Positions 43,256 to 52,097 are shown, counted from the first letter of the stretch. The stretch: 59,430 bases of DNA from Candidatus Peregrinibacteria bacterium CG11_big_fil_rev_8_21_14_0_20_49_14 (GCA_002787035.1 PCVP01000018.1:208-59637), one strand, 5' to 3'. The notes: a model not told the origin generated them from the letters alone. Made by a program: numbers and translations.

Positions 43256-44047
43256 CTACCAAGACATCACACCGTGAGCACTCTCGCCCCTGAGGAACGC
43301 ATAGAGTTCTTGCAGGTATTGCGCAGAATGTTCCTGCTCCACGGTGTCTTGGTCTTCGCGATCTCGCAGTAACCTGCACAGCACTCTGCGATACTCAGCT
43401 ATTTCTTCCGCAGTCAGTAACAGTACGTTCTGCAAAACCTTCCTATTGGCGGTGCGTATGCGCGCATTTTCCATTCCCGTTGCAATGCAGTACGGAGGAA
43501 TATCTCTTCGCACGGCACTTCTTCCTCCGGTCATAACGCCGTCTCCGATTCGCACCTTTTGCTGCACGGCGGTCTCCGCATACAGCGTGGAGTGGCTTCC
43601 TACCTGCACGTAACCTGCCAACATGGAGCGGTTTGAGATGGTCGTGTGTTCACCGACGACGGCATCGTGGCCGACGTGTGCCTCTTGCATGATTACTGTG
43701 TTGCTTCCCACGCGCGTCGTATTGCCGTGACTTCCCCTGTTCACGGTGACTCCACCGCTGAGGGAAACGTTATCGCCTATCTGTACTTTTCCGCTCTCGA
43801 CGGTTTCTTTACGATTTTGTGCCCACTGTCCCAGTACGGCAAACGAGCCGACTCTGCAGTCGGTGCCCAGTTCCACGCCGTGGTCTATGACCACATGTGG
43901 CTTCAGTACGGTACCTGCCCCAATTCGCACGTTGGCTTCTATGACGCAGTAGGGGCCCACCGAGCATCCTTCGCCGATTTCTGCGGAGCTATCCACCACT
44001 GCCGTGGGGTGAATAACGGTTTCCCTGCGAATATTCGTGGATGACAT
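43256..44047 (-). CDS. LpxA-like acyl-ACP--UDP-sugar O-acyltransferase
   Basis: A 263-residue left-handed beta-helix protein with many hexapeptide repeats (about residues 7-195) and a helical C-terminal domain after D-I-P-P-Y-C-I-A-T-G, like LpxA. A-H-V-G-H-D keeps the histidine pair corresponding to His122/His125 of E. coli LpxA, while L-A-G-Y-V replaces LAGHV. LpxA starts lipid A synthesis, but no other lipid A gene is here, so the true acceptor may be another UDP-sugar. Start ATG 44047 (MSSTNIRR) preferred to 44068. Confidence 0.8.
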   Translation of the reverse strand: MSSTNIRRETVIHPTAVVDSSAEIGEGCSVGPYCVIEANVRIGAGTVLKPHVVIDHGVELGTDCRVGSFAVLGQWAQNRKETVESGKVQIGDNVSLSGGVTVNRGSHGNTTRVGSNTVIMQEAHVGHDAVVGEHTTISNRSMLAGYVQVGSHSTLYAETAVQQKVRIGDGVMTGGRSAVRRDIPPYCIATGMENARIRTANRKVLQNVLLLTAEEIAEYRRVLCRLLRDREDQDTVEQEHSAQYLQELYAFLRGESAHGVMSW

Positions 44048-44120
44048 GGCGTGCGTAAAGCAAACCATACTAATGGTTTCATGGCATGAATCAATCGCTT
44101 CCGTGTGAAAATCAATGCTC

Positions 44121-45221
44121 TTACACCGTAAAATTTTTATCGTAGAAGTAGAAATACATCACTGCCATGGCATCGATGTTTGTTGCGGACGTGTTGTTGT
44201 ATGTCGCACGCAGTTCATACTCGTGATCCGTGTACATGGGTATGCCCTCGGCACCGGAGTACTCCGTCATATTCATAACGTGCGTATTGCGACTGTCCGT
44301 CGTCGCGTTGCTGCGAAACAGCATGACGTTCTCTGTGGTGTCCCAGAGTTCAATGGATGTTCCGTAGGGGTGTAAGTGTGCCGAAATGTGGTGCAGTGTC
44401 GTATCGAACGGCAGTTGGTCCGCGCCACGGAATCGTTGCTTGTATGTATAGGTTCCAGGTGCCACAAAGAAGTGAGGGGTGGTGAGTGTGCCATCTTTTT
44501 CTCTGGCCTCCAGAGAGACAGACTTGGCAAACGTTACGACGCCGTCTGCGTCCGTTACGGAGCAGCTGTGTTCACTTCCTTCCGCGGGAGCATCGCCCAG
44601 TACGGGAAGCCGTACCGCAACACCAAAGCGCCCCAGAGCTCTGGGAGGTTCCGGAAGATCATCGTCTTTGAAGTACGAGAGATCAGTCCGTAACTTTATG
44701 TCGAAAGGCTGAAAATCCGGATTTTGATTCAGCGCCATGGTCATAGCCTGCAGCGGTTCGTCTGAGTACATGGGGAGTGCGAATCCTTCGGGGAAATGAA
44801 TGGAGCTCTTCCCCGGTACGGCCACAAACCATTTGGGTGGCAGATTGCGACTTCCTCCGAAGAGACGATTGTTTTTCTTTCGAAACAAATCATTATTTTC
44901 GTACATGATTTGTGCGTGGCAGAAGTACTGTTGCGAAGAGAGAGGTTCGTTCTCTTCATCTACGACTGTCACATCGTAGTCGGTAAGCCAGAGCAACTCG
45001 CGCTTACCGTTTTGCGATAAATCGATATGTCGAATGTCATACGGTCCCTGCATGGAGGCATACGGTTTATCTATATGCAGCAGATCCGAAAAAAACTGTG
45101 TCGTGTACTTCCGGTTTTCCGTCGTGGTAATGCCCGACTCTCTCCGCGGTGTCGAGACCATATGCCCGATTCCGCTTATCCCCATGGCAAGCACAATGGC
45201 AAGAAGTGCGAGTTTCTTCAT
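44121..45221 (-). CDS. Exported protein with copper type II monooxygenase-like C-terminal domain
   Basis: A 366-residue exported protein with a signal peptide (about residues 3-20). The C-terminal part shows H-H-I-S-A-H-L-H-P-Y-G-T-S (about 275-287) and later Y-N-N-T-S-A-T-N and an M-A-V-M-Y-F-Y ending, which follow the plan of the second domain of copper type II ascorbate-dependent monooxygenases (PHM/DBH). The first domain is not obvious. Activity and copper binding are inference. TAGAAT ends 8 bases before ATG 45221. Confidence 0.55.
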   Translation of the reverse strand: MKKLALLAIVLAMGISGIGHMVSTPRRESGITTTENRKYTTQFFSDLLHIDKPYASMQGPYDIRHIDLSQNGKRELLWLTDYDVTVVDEENEPLSSQQYFCHAQIMYENNDLFRKKNNRLFGGSRNLPPKWFVAVPGKSSIHFPEGFALPMYSDEPLQAMTMALNQNPDFQPFDIKLRTDLSYFKDDDLPEPPRALGRFGVAVRLPVLGDAPAEGSEHSCSVTDADGVVTFAKSVSLEAREKDGTLTTPHFFVAPGTYTYKQRFRGADQLPFDTTLHHISAHLHPYGTSIELWDTTENVMLFRSNATTDSRNTHVMNMTEYSGAEGIPMYTDHEYELRATYNNTSATNIDAMAVMYFYFYDKNFTV

Positions 45222-45272
45222 CGAATACTATTCTACAGGAGCACAGACGCCGTGAGTACGTTTCTTTTTGTT

Positions 45273-46373
45273 CTACAGTAATTTCCGTATTGTCTCCGCA
45301 AGACTCTCGGCGGTAATACGGTGTCCTTTCAGGCTCAAATGCGGGTCGTTCTTCAGGTAGAGAGGGTCTGTATCGGGATCGGATTTTTCGAAGACCGTAC
45401 GCAGATTCAGGATGTGAAATCCGTCTTTGCGCAGAATGGAGTCTGTCATACGTAGCAGCCCGTGAACTTCCCAGTACTCCTTCGGAAATTCTTGCTTCGC
45501 TATGTATTCCTCACGCCAGTTGTTTTGTATTTCCAGTGCGCCGGGCATAAGGGCAACGAGCAGCGTTGCACCGTCTGTTTCCACATCCGTACGCAGGGTT
45601 TTTATCAGTGCTCTGAGTACTTGCATTCTGCCTTCTCCCAGCACATCGTACTGACCCTGCCTGGTGTACCAGTAGTAATCTCCAAGTGTCTCCGCGGCCG
45701 TTTTGGAGTCCGTGTTTTGCTTGCGCAAACCGTGGTACAAGTGTCGCGCAAGTGTGCTGTGTTTAAGCACCTTACACTTCCATGCGCAGGGGGGAGGAGG
45801 TTCCACCCAAATGTCTGTGAGCACCAAGTCGTTGCCTGCCGGCTCGAGAGTGTACGGGCCTTCCATGGGAAGCAGATCATTCTCGGGGAACAGTACGTGC
45901 ACCACGATGTCCGGATGAAAATCTCGGCCGATAGTACGGTAGTACAGCAGAGCAAGTGCGGGGTTCGAACCCCCCACGGCAAGTGCGCGTGTAGTCACGT
46001 TCTTATGCAGGGCATCTGCAAGGAGGGCTGCGGACTGCTCCACAAAGCGATCCTGCTCTTGCACTTGTTTCGCTTCCACAAAAGAATCACCCAAAAACAG
46101 AATGCGCAGTTCGTCTTCCGCTTTCGGTTCCGCAGGCATTTCTGGTCCGCGGAATCCCAGCGAATTCGTGCGTATGGAAGTGGTGTACTCCTCCTTGCGA
46201 ATAGTCCACTCCGCATTCGGAGGATTCACAAAGCGCAACGTGTCACTGAATACTCTGCCTTTATCTCCGCTTTCGGAAATTATGCTCCATGTTATTTCCG
46301 CCACCGCCAAAGTTCCCGCGACAGACAGCACGGTCAGCAGCACATTGGCAGAGAGACGTCGCAAAGATTTCAT
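45273..46373 (-). CDS. Membrane-anchored SGNH/GDSL hydrolase
   Basis: A 366-residue protein with an N-terminal membrane anchor (about residues 9-31) and an outside SGNH domain: F-L-G-D-S-F-V (about 92-98, nucleophile Ser), G-G-S-N-P-A (about 133-138, block II), F-P-E-N-D (about 162-166, block III) and D-P-H-L-S-x-x-G-H (about 344-352, Asp/His). Probably an esterase acting on an acylated glycan. It begins 3 bases after the gatA stop, so it is likely co-transcribed with gatC-gatA. It is of a different SGNH subgroup from the triplet at 25-29 kb. Confidence 0.88.
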   Translation of the reverse strand: MKSLRRLSANVLLTVLSVAGTLAVAEITWSIISESGDKGRVFSDTLRFVNPPNAEWTIRKEEYTTSIRTNSLGFRGPEMPAEPKAEDELRILFLGDSFVEAKQVQEQDRFVEQSAALLADALHKNVTTRALAVGGSNPALALLYYRTIGRDFHPDIVVHVLFPENDLLPMEGPYTLEPAGNDLVLTDIWVEPPPPCAWKCKVLKHSTLARHLYHGLRKQNTDSKTAAETLGDYYWYTRQGQYDVLGEGRMQVLRALIKTLRTDVETDGATLLVALMPGALEIQNNWREEYIAKQEFPKEYWEVHGLLRMTDSILRKDGFHILNLRTVFEKSDPDTDPLYLKNDPHLSLKGHRITAESLAETIRKLL

Positions 46374-46376
46374 GGT

Positions 46377-47831
46377 TTAGAGAGAAGGTTTTGCCGTATG
46401 CCACGTCGTTGCTTGCTCGTAGGCATGTGCGATTTTCAGAACGTTTTCTTCCTGCCACTGTGGCCCCATTATCTGCAGTCCTATGGGGAGATGTTCTTTT
46501 GAAAATCCGCACGGTACGGACAGCGCGGGAATACCTGCCATAACCTGAGAGTCGAGGAAAATATCTTCCAGATACATGGCAACGGGGTCATTTTCGTGCG
46601 CACCTACGGTGAAAGCGGGGTTCGGAGCAACGGGTGCGATAATAGCATCCACACTTTTAAATGCCGTCGTGAAGTCCTGCAAAATCAACGTACGTACTTT
46701 CTGCGCTTGTCTGTAGTACGCGTCGAAGTACCCGGCAGAGAGCGCGTACGTCCCTATCATGATTCTTCGTTTTACTTCCGGTCCGAATCCGTCACTGCGG
46801 ACATCTTTGTAGTACTCCACAAGGTTCTCTGCGTTCTCGACGGTGTGGCCGTAGCGTATGCCATCGAACCTTGCCATATTCGAACTCACCTCGGACGGAC
46901 AAATAATGTAGTAGGTCGGTGTGGCATAGGCGGTATGCGGTAATGATATTTCTTCCACGGTCGCACCGAGGCTTTCAAACACTTCGGTTGTCGCACGTAC
47001 TGCCGCTTCCGTTTCCGCGTGCATGCCGTCTATGAAGTACTCCTTTGGAAGGCCGAGTTTCATACCCTTGATATTTCCCGTAAGGGCGGCACGGTAGTCT
47101 GGGACCGGTACGTCCGCTGTGGTGGCATCCAGAGGGTCTTTTCCCGCTATCGCTCCGAGCACAATGGCTATGTCTTCTATGCTTTTGCAGAGAGGACCGA
47201 TGGTATCGAGTGAGCTTGCCATACTCATGACGCCGTAACGGCTCGTGCGACCGTACGTCACTCGCAATCCGGTGCAACCGCAGAAGCTCGCAGGCTGTCG
47301 TATGGAGCCTCCCGTGTCCGTACCGAGAGCAAACAGACACTCATCCGCAGCGACTCCCGCGGCACTTCCGCCGGAAGAACCTCCCGCAACTCGTGAGGTA
47401 TCCCACGGACATCGCGTCGTGCCGTAACACGATGTTTCGGTACTTGCTCCCATGGTAAATTCGTCGGTGTTGCTCTTGCCGATACTTATGGCACCGGAAG
47501 CTTTAAGTCGTGCCGTAGTGGTGGAGTCGAACGGCGGCACGTAATCCTTCGCGCGCAGAATGTTACTGCATGCCGTGGTAGGAATTCCCTTCTCGCAGTA
47601 CACATCTTTGGTGAGGTACGGAATGCCCGCAAGCGGGTGTGAAAAATCACCTGCCGAATCTATCTTTTTGGCTTCATTCAGGGCTCTTTCAAAATTTTTG
47701 TAGACCACTGCATTCACCGTGGGATCCACGGACTCAATACGGTCTATGCACGCTTGCACGAGTTCGCTGCTCGAACATTGCTTCGTGCGAAGTTTGTCGT
47801 GTGCCTGCGCGATGGTAAGAGTGTTACCCAT
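46377..47831 (-). CDS. gatA: Asp-tRNA(Asn)/Glu-tRNA(Gln) amidotransferase subunit A
   Basis: GatA is the amidase subunit that frees ammonia from glutamine so that GatCAB can convert mischarged Glu-tRNA(Gln) and Asp-tRNA(Asn). The 484-residue protein has the amidase signature with the Ser-cisSer-Lys set: lysine in Y-L-T-K-D (about residue 75) and G-G-S-S-G-G-S-A-A (about 150-158). Length is normal. It overlaps gatC by 8 bases, and gatB is not in this window. Confidence 0.97.
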   Translation of the reverse strand: MGNTLTIAQAHDKLRTKQCSSSELVQACIDRIESVDPTVNAVVYKNFERALNEAKKIDSAGDFSHPLAGIPYLTKDVYCEKGIPTTACSNILRAKDYVPPFDSTTTARLKASGAISIGKSNTDEFTMGASTETSCYGTTRCPWDTSRVAGGSSGGSAAGVAADECLFALGTDTGGSIRQPASFCGCTGLRVTYGRTSRYGVMSMASSLDTIGPLCKSIEDIAIVLGAIAGKDPLDATTADVPVPDYRAALTGNIKGMKLGLPKEYFIDGMHAETEAAVRATTEVFESLGATVEEISLPHTAYATPTYYIICPSEVSSNMARFDGIRYGHTVENAENLVEYYKDVRSDGFGPEVKRRIMIGTYALSAGYFDAYYRQAQKVRTLILQDFTTAFKSVDAIIAPVAPNPAFTVGAHENDPVAMYLEDIFLDSQVMAGIPALSVPCGFSKEHLPIGLQIMGPQWQEENVLKIAHAYEQATTWHTAKPSL

Positions 47832-48120
47832 GAGCGGACGGTGTCTGAATTTGATTTTCCACTACGGGAAGCGGGCTGCACTCAAGCAGTGCTTCGGGTG
47901 TAATGTCGCTCGGAGCAATGCTGTCTTCTCGAAACGAGTTCGTCAGCCCGGTCACCTGTGCCGTTGGTTCCACTCCTTCCGTATCCACTTCTTGCAGTGT
48001 GTCTATATATGCCAAAATAGACGTGAGTTCTTTCGCATATTTTTCCACCTCCTCATCACTCAGAGTGAGGCGGGCAAGTTTCGCTATGTGCCGTACATCG
48101 TCGTGGCTTAAGGTTGCCAT
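47824..48120 (-). CDS. gatC: Asp-tRNA(Asn)/Glu-tRNA(Gln) amidotransferase subunit C
   Basis: GatC is the small structural subunit that holds GatA to GatB. The 98-residue protein has the family opening L-S-x-x-D-V-R-H-I-A-K-L-A-R-L (about residues 4-18), L-T-S-I-L-A-Y-I-D-T-L-Q-E-V-D-T (about 35-50) and the closing part with S-I-A-P-S. ATG 48120 is set by TATTCT ending 9 bases before it. It leads the gatC-gatA-SGNH unit. Confidence 0.95.
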   Translation of the reverse strand: MATLSHDDVRHIAKLARLTLSDEEVEKYAKELTSILAYIDTLQEVDTEGVEPTAQVTGLTNSFREDSIAPSDITPEALLECSPLPVVENQIQTPSAHG

Positions 48121-48225
48121 ATCGCTCCGAGAATACAGAAGTTCACCTACGCACGTAAGAGAGAACATGCGAGTATCGCAGCTTTTTTCCTTTCCACGGA
48201 TTCATCACAGAAGGATACTGCTCAT

Positions 48226-48594
48226 ATGCAGCTTTCACGTTTGCAAGGCAGAAAAGTATGTGACCACGTTATGCGTAAGGGCAAGGTGTGGAAGGGGAAC
48301 ACGCTCACTATTCGCTGGCTCCCCGGACCTCCGCGTACCAAGTCGGCTGCGGAAGGTTTCTTTGTGGGGTCGTACGCGTCTTCCAAACTGCATAAGTCCG
48401 CCGTGAAAAGAAACCGCATGCGCAGGAGGTGCAGAGAGGCATTACGTACGGTGGTGCGTGACAGGGAAAATTTGCCGACTGTACAGTTGTTACTCAGCCC
48501 GCGTTCCCCTAGTCTGAGTTGCGAATTCAGCGACATCGTATCCGATGTCCACGCGTTTCTCTCTGCTCTCGATTCATGCCTTCCTCCAAAGTAG
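48226..48594 (+). CDS. rnpA: Ribonuclease P protein component
   Basis: RnpA is the protein subunit of RNase P, which cuts the 5' leader off pre-tRNAs. The 122-residue basic protein shows the RNR-type signature K-L-H-K-S-A-V-K-R-N-R-M-R-R-R (about residues 57-71) and G-F-F-V-G-S near 44. Usually rpmH lies just upstream, but between gatC and rnpA there is no room for it and no L34 sequence. The 3' end overlaps yidC by 19 bases, keeping the rnpA-yidC order common in bacteria. Confidence 0.94.
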   Translation: MQLSRLQGRKVCDHVMRKGKVWKGNTLTIRWLPGPPRTKSAAEGFFVGSYASSKLHKSAVKRNRMRRRCREALRTVVRDRENLPTVQLLLSPRSPSLSCEFSDIVSDVHAFLSALDSCLPPK

Positions 48595-49811
48595 ATACTC
48601 GGTTTAAGTTCGCACAGTTCTTCCTTATTTTTGCGTTGGTGTATGTGGGGTCGAAAGTGGTACTCAGTATTATTTTCCCAAGTCAGTTCGGACCCGAAAG
48701 CCAGGTGACAGGTGCGGTGCTCAAACCCGTGGATGCGTCGGTAAAAGGCGGGCATCATCCCGAGCTTACGCTCCTGAACAAAACGGAGGGCGACATCGTG
48801 CTCCCGGACCGTTGCCCCATGCCTCCTGTGGATGTGTTCCGTGTGTCTGAGAGCGGAAAACTGGAACCGCTCTCCACAGATGAAACAGTCGTACCGTGCG
48901 TTCCTCTTACGGAAATTAAGAAAGATGATCGCGCAAAAATAGACCTCTCACCGTGGAAGTATTCGCTGTTTGATGCGTACGGTGAATATGAAGTGCGATT
49001 GCAGCTGGCCAAGCCCGAAGGGCAGGAGCCCGAAACTCTCACCGCTCGCTTTACGATGTACGAACCCGGAGCAATTACCAAAATATTTCGCACGTTCATT
49101 ACCAAGCCGTTTTTAAATTTCCTCATCTTAACGGCGTCCCTTCTGTCGGACCACAACCTTGGTATCGCCATTATCGTACTGACTATTCTCGTGAAACTTG
49201 CGCTGTTCTTCCCGACGCAGCACGCAATGGAAGGGCAGAAGAAATTGCAAAACCTGCAGCCGAAGCTCGATGAAATAAAAAAGAAGCACAAGAGCAATCC
49301 CGAGCAGATGAACAAAGAAATCATGAAGTTATGGAAAGAGCACAAAGTCAATCCCATGCAATCGTGCCTGCCCATGCTCATACAGTTTCCGGTGCTCATA
49401 GGATTGTTTTTCGTCATAAGAGACGGCTCCATACTGGAGCTTTCCAGGCACTTGCTTTACGAACCGTACCGACACATTGCGTGGGGATTCGGTACAAACT
49501 TCTTGGGCTTGAACCTTCTGGAGCCAAGTAAGTACATCTTCCCTCCCATGCTTGTGGTGCTGCAGTTTGTGCAGATGAAATTAACCTTTGCCATCGCAAA
49601 GAAGAAGACCGCAAACAACGGTAAGAAGGAAGAAAAGAAGGGCGAACTCTCTCAGCAGGAGATGCAGCAACGCATGATGCTCTATGGACTTCCCGTTATG
49701 ATAGGAGTCTTCGCATTCCAGTTCCCTGCGGCTGTGGCACTGTATTGGGCCATAAGCACGCTGTTTGCCATCGTGCAGCAGCTCGTTGTAAACCGGAAGG
49801 ATCTCAAATAA
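48576..49811 (+). CDS. yidC: Membrane protein insertase YidC/Oxa1
   Basis: YidC inserts and folds membrane proteins. The 411-residue protein has an N-terminal helix (about residues 11-30), an extracytoplasmic domain of about 130 residues, then the conserved insertase core from about 175: I-T-K-P-F-L-N-F-L, the cytoplasmic coiled-coil hairpin (Q-K-K-L-Q-N-L-Q-P-K, about 220-265) and further membrane helices to about 400. Start ATG 48576 lies inside rnpA, so translation is probably coupled. A terminator follows. Confidence 0.95.
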   Translation: MPSSKVDTRFKFAQFFLIFALVYVGSKVVLSIIFPSQFGPESQVTGAVLKPVDASVKGGHHPELTLLNKTEGDIVLPDRCPMPPVDVFRVSESGKLEPLSTDETVVPCVPLTEIKKDDRAKIDLSPWKYSLFDAYGEYEVRLQLAKPEGQEPETLTARFTMYEPGAITKIFRTFITKPFLNFLILTASLLSDHNLGIAIIVLTILVKLALFFPTQHAMEGQKKLQNLQPKLDEIKKKHKSNPEQMNKEIMKLWKEHKVNPMQSCLPMLIQFPVLIGLFFVIRDGSILELSRHLLYEPYRHIAWGFGTNFLGLNLLEPSKYIFPPMLVVLQFVQMKLTFAIAKKKTANNGKKEEKKGELSQQEMQQRMMLYGLPVMIGVFAFQFPAAVALYWAISTLFAIVQQLVVNRKDLK

Positions 49812-49820
49812 TTTTTCAGT

Positions 49821-49848
49821 GTTCCATAGGAGTAAGGAACTTCTTTTT
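49821..49848 (+). terminator. Terminator after yidC
   Basis: A 5-bp stem GTTCC/GGAAC (49821-49825 with 49836-49840) with a 10-base loop is followed by a T-rich tract TTCTTTTT. It lies 10 bases after the yidC stop and ends the rnpA-yidC unit. Confidence 0.6.
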
Positions 49849-49938
49849 AGGCTTTAGTACGCCAAAAAATAAGAAAGATTTTTTGTTCTACCTGCAAAAC
49901 ACCTCCACCGAAATTCGGTTGCTGAGTAGTGTGATTGC

Positions 49939-50331
49939 ATGACTACATCCTCCACTCCCACCTACACCACCGGCCAACGAGATCTCGCACAAAGGTCCAG
50001 TGCTTTTGCCAGCACAGCTCGCACATTCGTACGCAGGACACCCAAAACCATTGCGAGCATGGGTGACTGCCGCAGGCTCATTCGCTCGTCGGGAGAGATA
50101 GGCTCTTCGTATCTCGATGCGGATCACGCCGTGAGCAAAGAAGCATTTGCGTCTTCCATTATGCAGTGCTGCCGTGAGGCACGGCAGGCACGGCACTGGC
50201 TTGCGTTGCTGGATTCCAACTTGGACGACAAGTCCGAGAAGCTCCATGCAAAGCTTACGCAGGAAGCCAAAGAGCTGGAGAAGATCTTCGGATCCATTCT
50301 CAGCAAAGTCCGTGCGAAGAAGTCCGTGTGA
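49939..50331 (+). CDS. Four-helix bundle protein (23S rRNA intervening-sequence type)
   Basis: A 130-residue all-helical protein of the family first found encoded in 23S rRNA intervening sequences. Signatures are D-L-A-x-R-S-x-A-F-A (about residues 15-24), I-R-S-S-G-E-I-G-S-S-Y-L-D-A-D (about 49-63) and E-A-R-Q-A-R-H-W-L (about 81-89). Members occur stand-alone in many CPR genomes; the role is unknown. TAGTGT ends 6 bases before ATG 49939. A strong terminator follows. Confidence 0.88.
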   Translation: MTTSSTPTYTTGQRDLAQRSSAFASTARTFVRRTPKTIASMGDCRRLIRSSGEIGSSYLDADHAVSKEAFASSIMQCCREARQARHWLALLDSNLDDKSEKLHAKLTQEAKELEKIFGSILSKVRAKKSV

Positions 50332-50339
50332 GCTTCCGT

Positions 50340-50370
50340 AAAAAGGCTGCTTTCTGGCGGCCTTTTTTTT
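50340..50370 (+). terminator. Strong terminator after the four-helix bundle gene
   Basis: A stem GGCTGC/GCGGCC (50345-50350 with 50357-50362, one G-U pair) with a 6-base loop is flanked by A5 and a run of eight Ts, a textbook Rho-independent terminator. Confidence 0.88.
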
Positions 50371-50459
50371 GAGTGTACAGTACTGCATTTCACTTCGCCT
50401 TCGGGCTTCGAATGTTGTCATGATGTCACTGAAATCGCCTGTGTCGTACTATGGCGCAT

Positions 50460-50696
50460 ATGGTTCGCTGGCGAGAGACCAACGGGATAACCGGCGGAAG
50501 AGATGCCGAAGATGAGCACACGCGACAAGTCATGGAACAATTCGACGTGCACGCCCTAGACAGCCCGCACTACGCGCAGGCAGCCGCGTGTGTGCAGGTA
50601 AGCAGTGATAAACGCATGGCATTGCAGCGGCTTTTTCTTACAGTTTTACAAGATGCTCGTAAGCAGACTGTTCGTCGTATACAAGAGTCGAACTAG
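50460..50696 (+). CDS. Unknown 78-aa soluble protein
   Basis: A small helical protein beginning MVRWRETNGITGG and ending with a basic helix. No family recognised. ATG 50460 is preferred over ATG 50451: TACTAT ends at 50452, which would place the first ATG inside the -10, while the second is exactly 7 bases downstream. Convergent with the aldolase gene, 2 bases apart. Confidence 0.6.
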   Translation: MVRWRETNGITGGRDAEDEHTRQVMEQFDVHALDSPHYAQAAACVQVSSDKRMALQRLFLTVLQDARKQTVRRIQESN

Positions 50697-50698
50697 GC

Positions 50699-51766
50699 TT
50701 ACGCAACCGTTACCTCAGGGCAGAGGTACACGTCTTGAATGGCGTTGAGAATCTCTATGCCTTGCTCCAGCGGCTTCTGGAAAGCTTTGCGTCCGGATAT
50801 GAGTCCGGAGCCTCCCGCACGCTTGTTTATGACCGCTGTTTGCACCGCTTGCTGCAAGTCGTTTTCTCCCGATGCACCGCCGGAGTTTATAAGCCCTATG
50901 CGACCCATGTAGCAGTTGGCCACTTGGTAACGACACAAGTCTATGGGGTGGTCTGTCGAGAGCTCCGTGTACATGCGCTCATCCAGTTTTCCGTAGGAGC
51001 TGTTGCCCATGTTCATCGCCGTGAAACCCCCGTTATTCTCGGGCAGTTTCTGCTTAATAATATCGGCTTGTATGGTGACTCCGAGGTGGTTTGCCTGCCC
51101 GGTTAAGTCGGCAGAAACGTGATAATCTTTGTCACTTTTAAACGCACTGTTTCGCAGATAGCACCACAAAACGGTAAACATACCGAGTCTGTGCGCTTCT
51201 GCGAATGCTGCGGCAACCTCCACTATTTGCCTGCTGCTTTCGGGAGATCCGAAGTAGATGGTAGCTCCCACTCCTTTGGCACCCATGTCGTAGGCTTCTT
51301 GAACCGTACCGAACATAATTTGGTTGAACGCGTTGGGGTGTGTGAGCAGTTCGTTGTGATTCATTTTTACAATGAACGGAATCGTATCTGCGTACTTCTT
51401 TGCCACTATTCCCAGGACGCCGTACGTGGATGCCACGGCATTGCAGCCGCCTTCTATGGCGAGTTTTACAATGTTTTCCGGGTCGAAGTAGTCGGGGTTT
51501 TTGGCAAAAGAAGCCCCGCCGGAGTGCTCTATTCCTTGGTCTACGGGCAAGATGGAAAGGTATCCCGTTCCTCCCAACCGTCCGTGACCGTACAGTGCTT
51601 GCAGATTTTGTTGCACAGCTTTGCTGCGGTCAGACTGCGCAAAAATATCGGCAGCTGTTTTTGGCCCCGGAATGTGCAGCCTGTCTTTGGAGATGGTGTC
51701 ACATGTATGACCGAGAAGATCTTCTGCTTGGTCACCGAGGAGTGTTTGAATTGCGCTGTAATCCAT
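50699..51766 (-). CDS. Class I fructose-bisphosphate aldolase (FbaB type)
   Basis: This enzyme cleaves fructose-1,6-bisphosphate through a Schiff base, without metal. The 355-residue protein matches the bacterial/archaeal DhnA/FbaB group: L-P-V-D-Q-G-I-E-H (about residues 72-80), V-K-M-N-H-N-E (about 131-137), [10 protein letters not shown] (about 164-173) and the phosphate-binding I-S-G-R-K-A-F (about 325-331). Length is typical of the longer FbaB form. An 8-bp inverted repeat about 80 bases upstream may regulate it. Confidence 0.92.
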   Translation of the reverse strand: MDYSAIQTLLGDQAEDLLGHTCDTISKDRLHIPGPKTAADIFAQSDRSKAVQQNLQALYGHGRLGGTGYLSILPVDQGIEHSGGASFAKNPDYFDPENIVKLAIEGGCNAVASTYGVLGIVAKKYADTIPFIVKMNHNELLTHPNAFNQIMFGTVQEAYDMGAKGVGATIYFGSPESSRQIVEVAAAFAEAHRLGMFTVLWCYLRNSAFKSDKDYHVSADLTGQANHLGVTIQADIIKQKLPENNGGFTAMNMGNSSYGKLDERMYTELSTDHPIDLCRYQVANCYMGRIGLINSGGASGENDLQQAVQTAVINKRAGGSGLISGRKAFQKPLEQGIEILNAIQDVYLCPEVTVA

Positions 51767-51845
51767 AGTGGGGAAGTCGGGAAAGTGTGCACGTAGGCTA
51801 TCACGCGAGCGCCCTCCTTTCTAGGAGAGAGTTCGACTCCGAAGA

Positions 51846-51866
51846 GAAGTATGTAATGCATACTTC
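51846..51866. promoter_or_regulatory. Inverted repeat upstream of the aldolase gene
   Basis: GAAGTATG (51846-51853) and CATACTTC (51859-51866) are perfect inverted 8-bp arms around TAATG. It lies 80 bases upstream of the aldolase start and could be an operator or the first hairpin of its leader. Confidence 0.45.
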
Positions 51867-51923
51867 ACAATGCTGTGATACGTCTCTTCATGTAGGCACA
51901 TACGCAGATATGGGGAGTTTCTC

Positions 51924-51943
51924 TTGTACTGTTTACTGTACAA
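51924..51943. promoter_or_regulatory. Palindromic operator-like site TTGTAC-N8-GTACAA
   Basis: TTGTAC (51924-51929) and GTACAA (51938-51943) form a perfect inverted repeat with an 8-base spacer, the shape of a dimeric repressor site. It lies in the divergent region between the aldolase and the 52120 gene. No regulator gene is adjacent. Confidence 0.45.
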
Positions 51944-52012
51944 ATTCCATGTTTTGTCAAAGACTACGTTATCTGTTCTTTTCAGCATCCTTGTTTTGCA
52001 CTCTGCTGAATG

Positions 52013-52077
52013 GCCCGTTACCCGGGAAGAAAAAAATCTTTCGGGGTGACGGGCTCTTGCATCGGAGTTGAGAGCCC
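52013..52077 (+). promoter_or_regulatory. Two overlapping, mutually exclusive hairpins
   Basis: Hairpin A pairs 52013-52030 with 52037-52054 (about 17 pairs, one mismatch, loop of six As). Hairpin B pairs 52051-52057 with 52071-52077 (GGGCTCT/AGAGCCC). They share 52051-52054, so only one can form. Neither is followed by a T-run. They precede the TACAAT at 52098 by 20-80 bases. This could be an attenuator-like switch if transcription starts upstream, or a strong bidirectional barrier. Confidence 0.45.
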
Positions 52078-52097
52078 AATTTCGTGATGGCACGCAG

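Noticed and set aside
45950-45985. A tRNA-like GGGGTTCGAACCCC in the SGNH hydrolase gene
   Set aside because: It lies in a conserved coding motif (G-G-S-N-P-A) and no acceptor, D or anticodon arm can be formed around it.
48121-48225. rpmH (ribosomal protein L34) upstream of rnpA
   Set aside because: Only 105 bases lie between gatC and rnpA and none encode the short basic L34 sequence on either strand.
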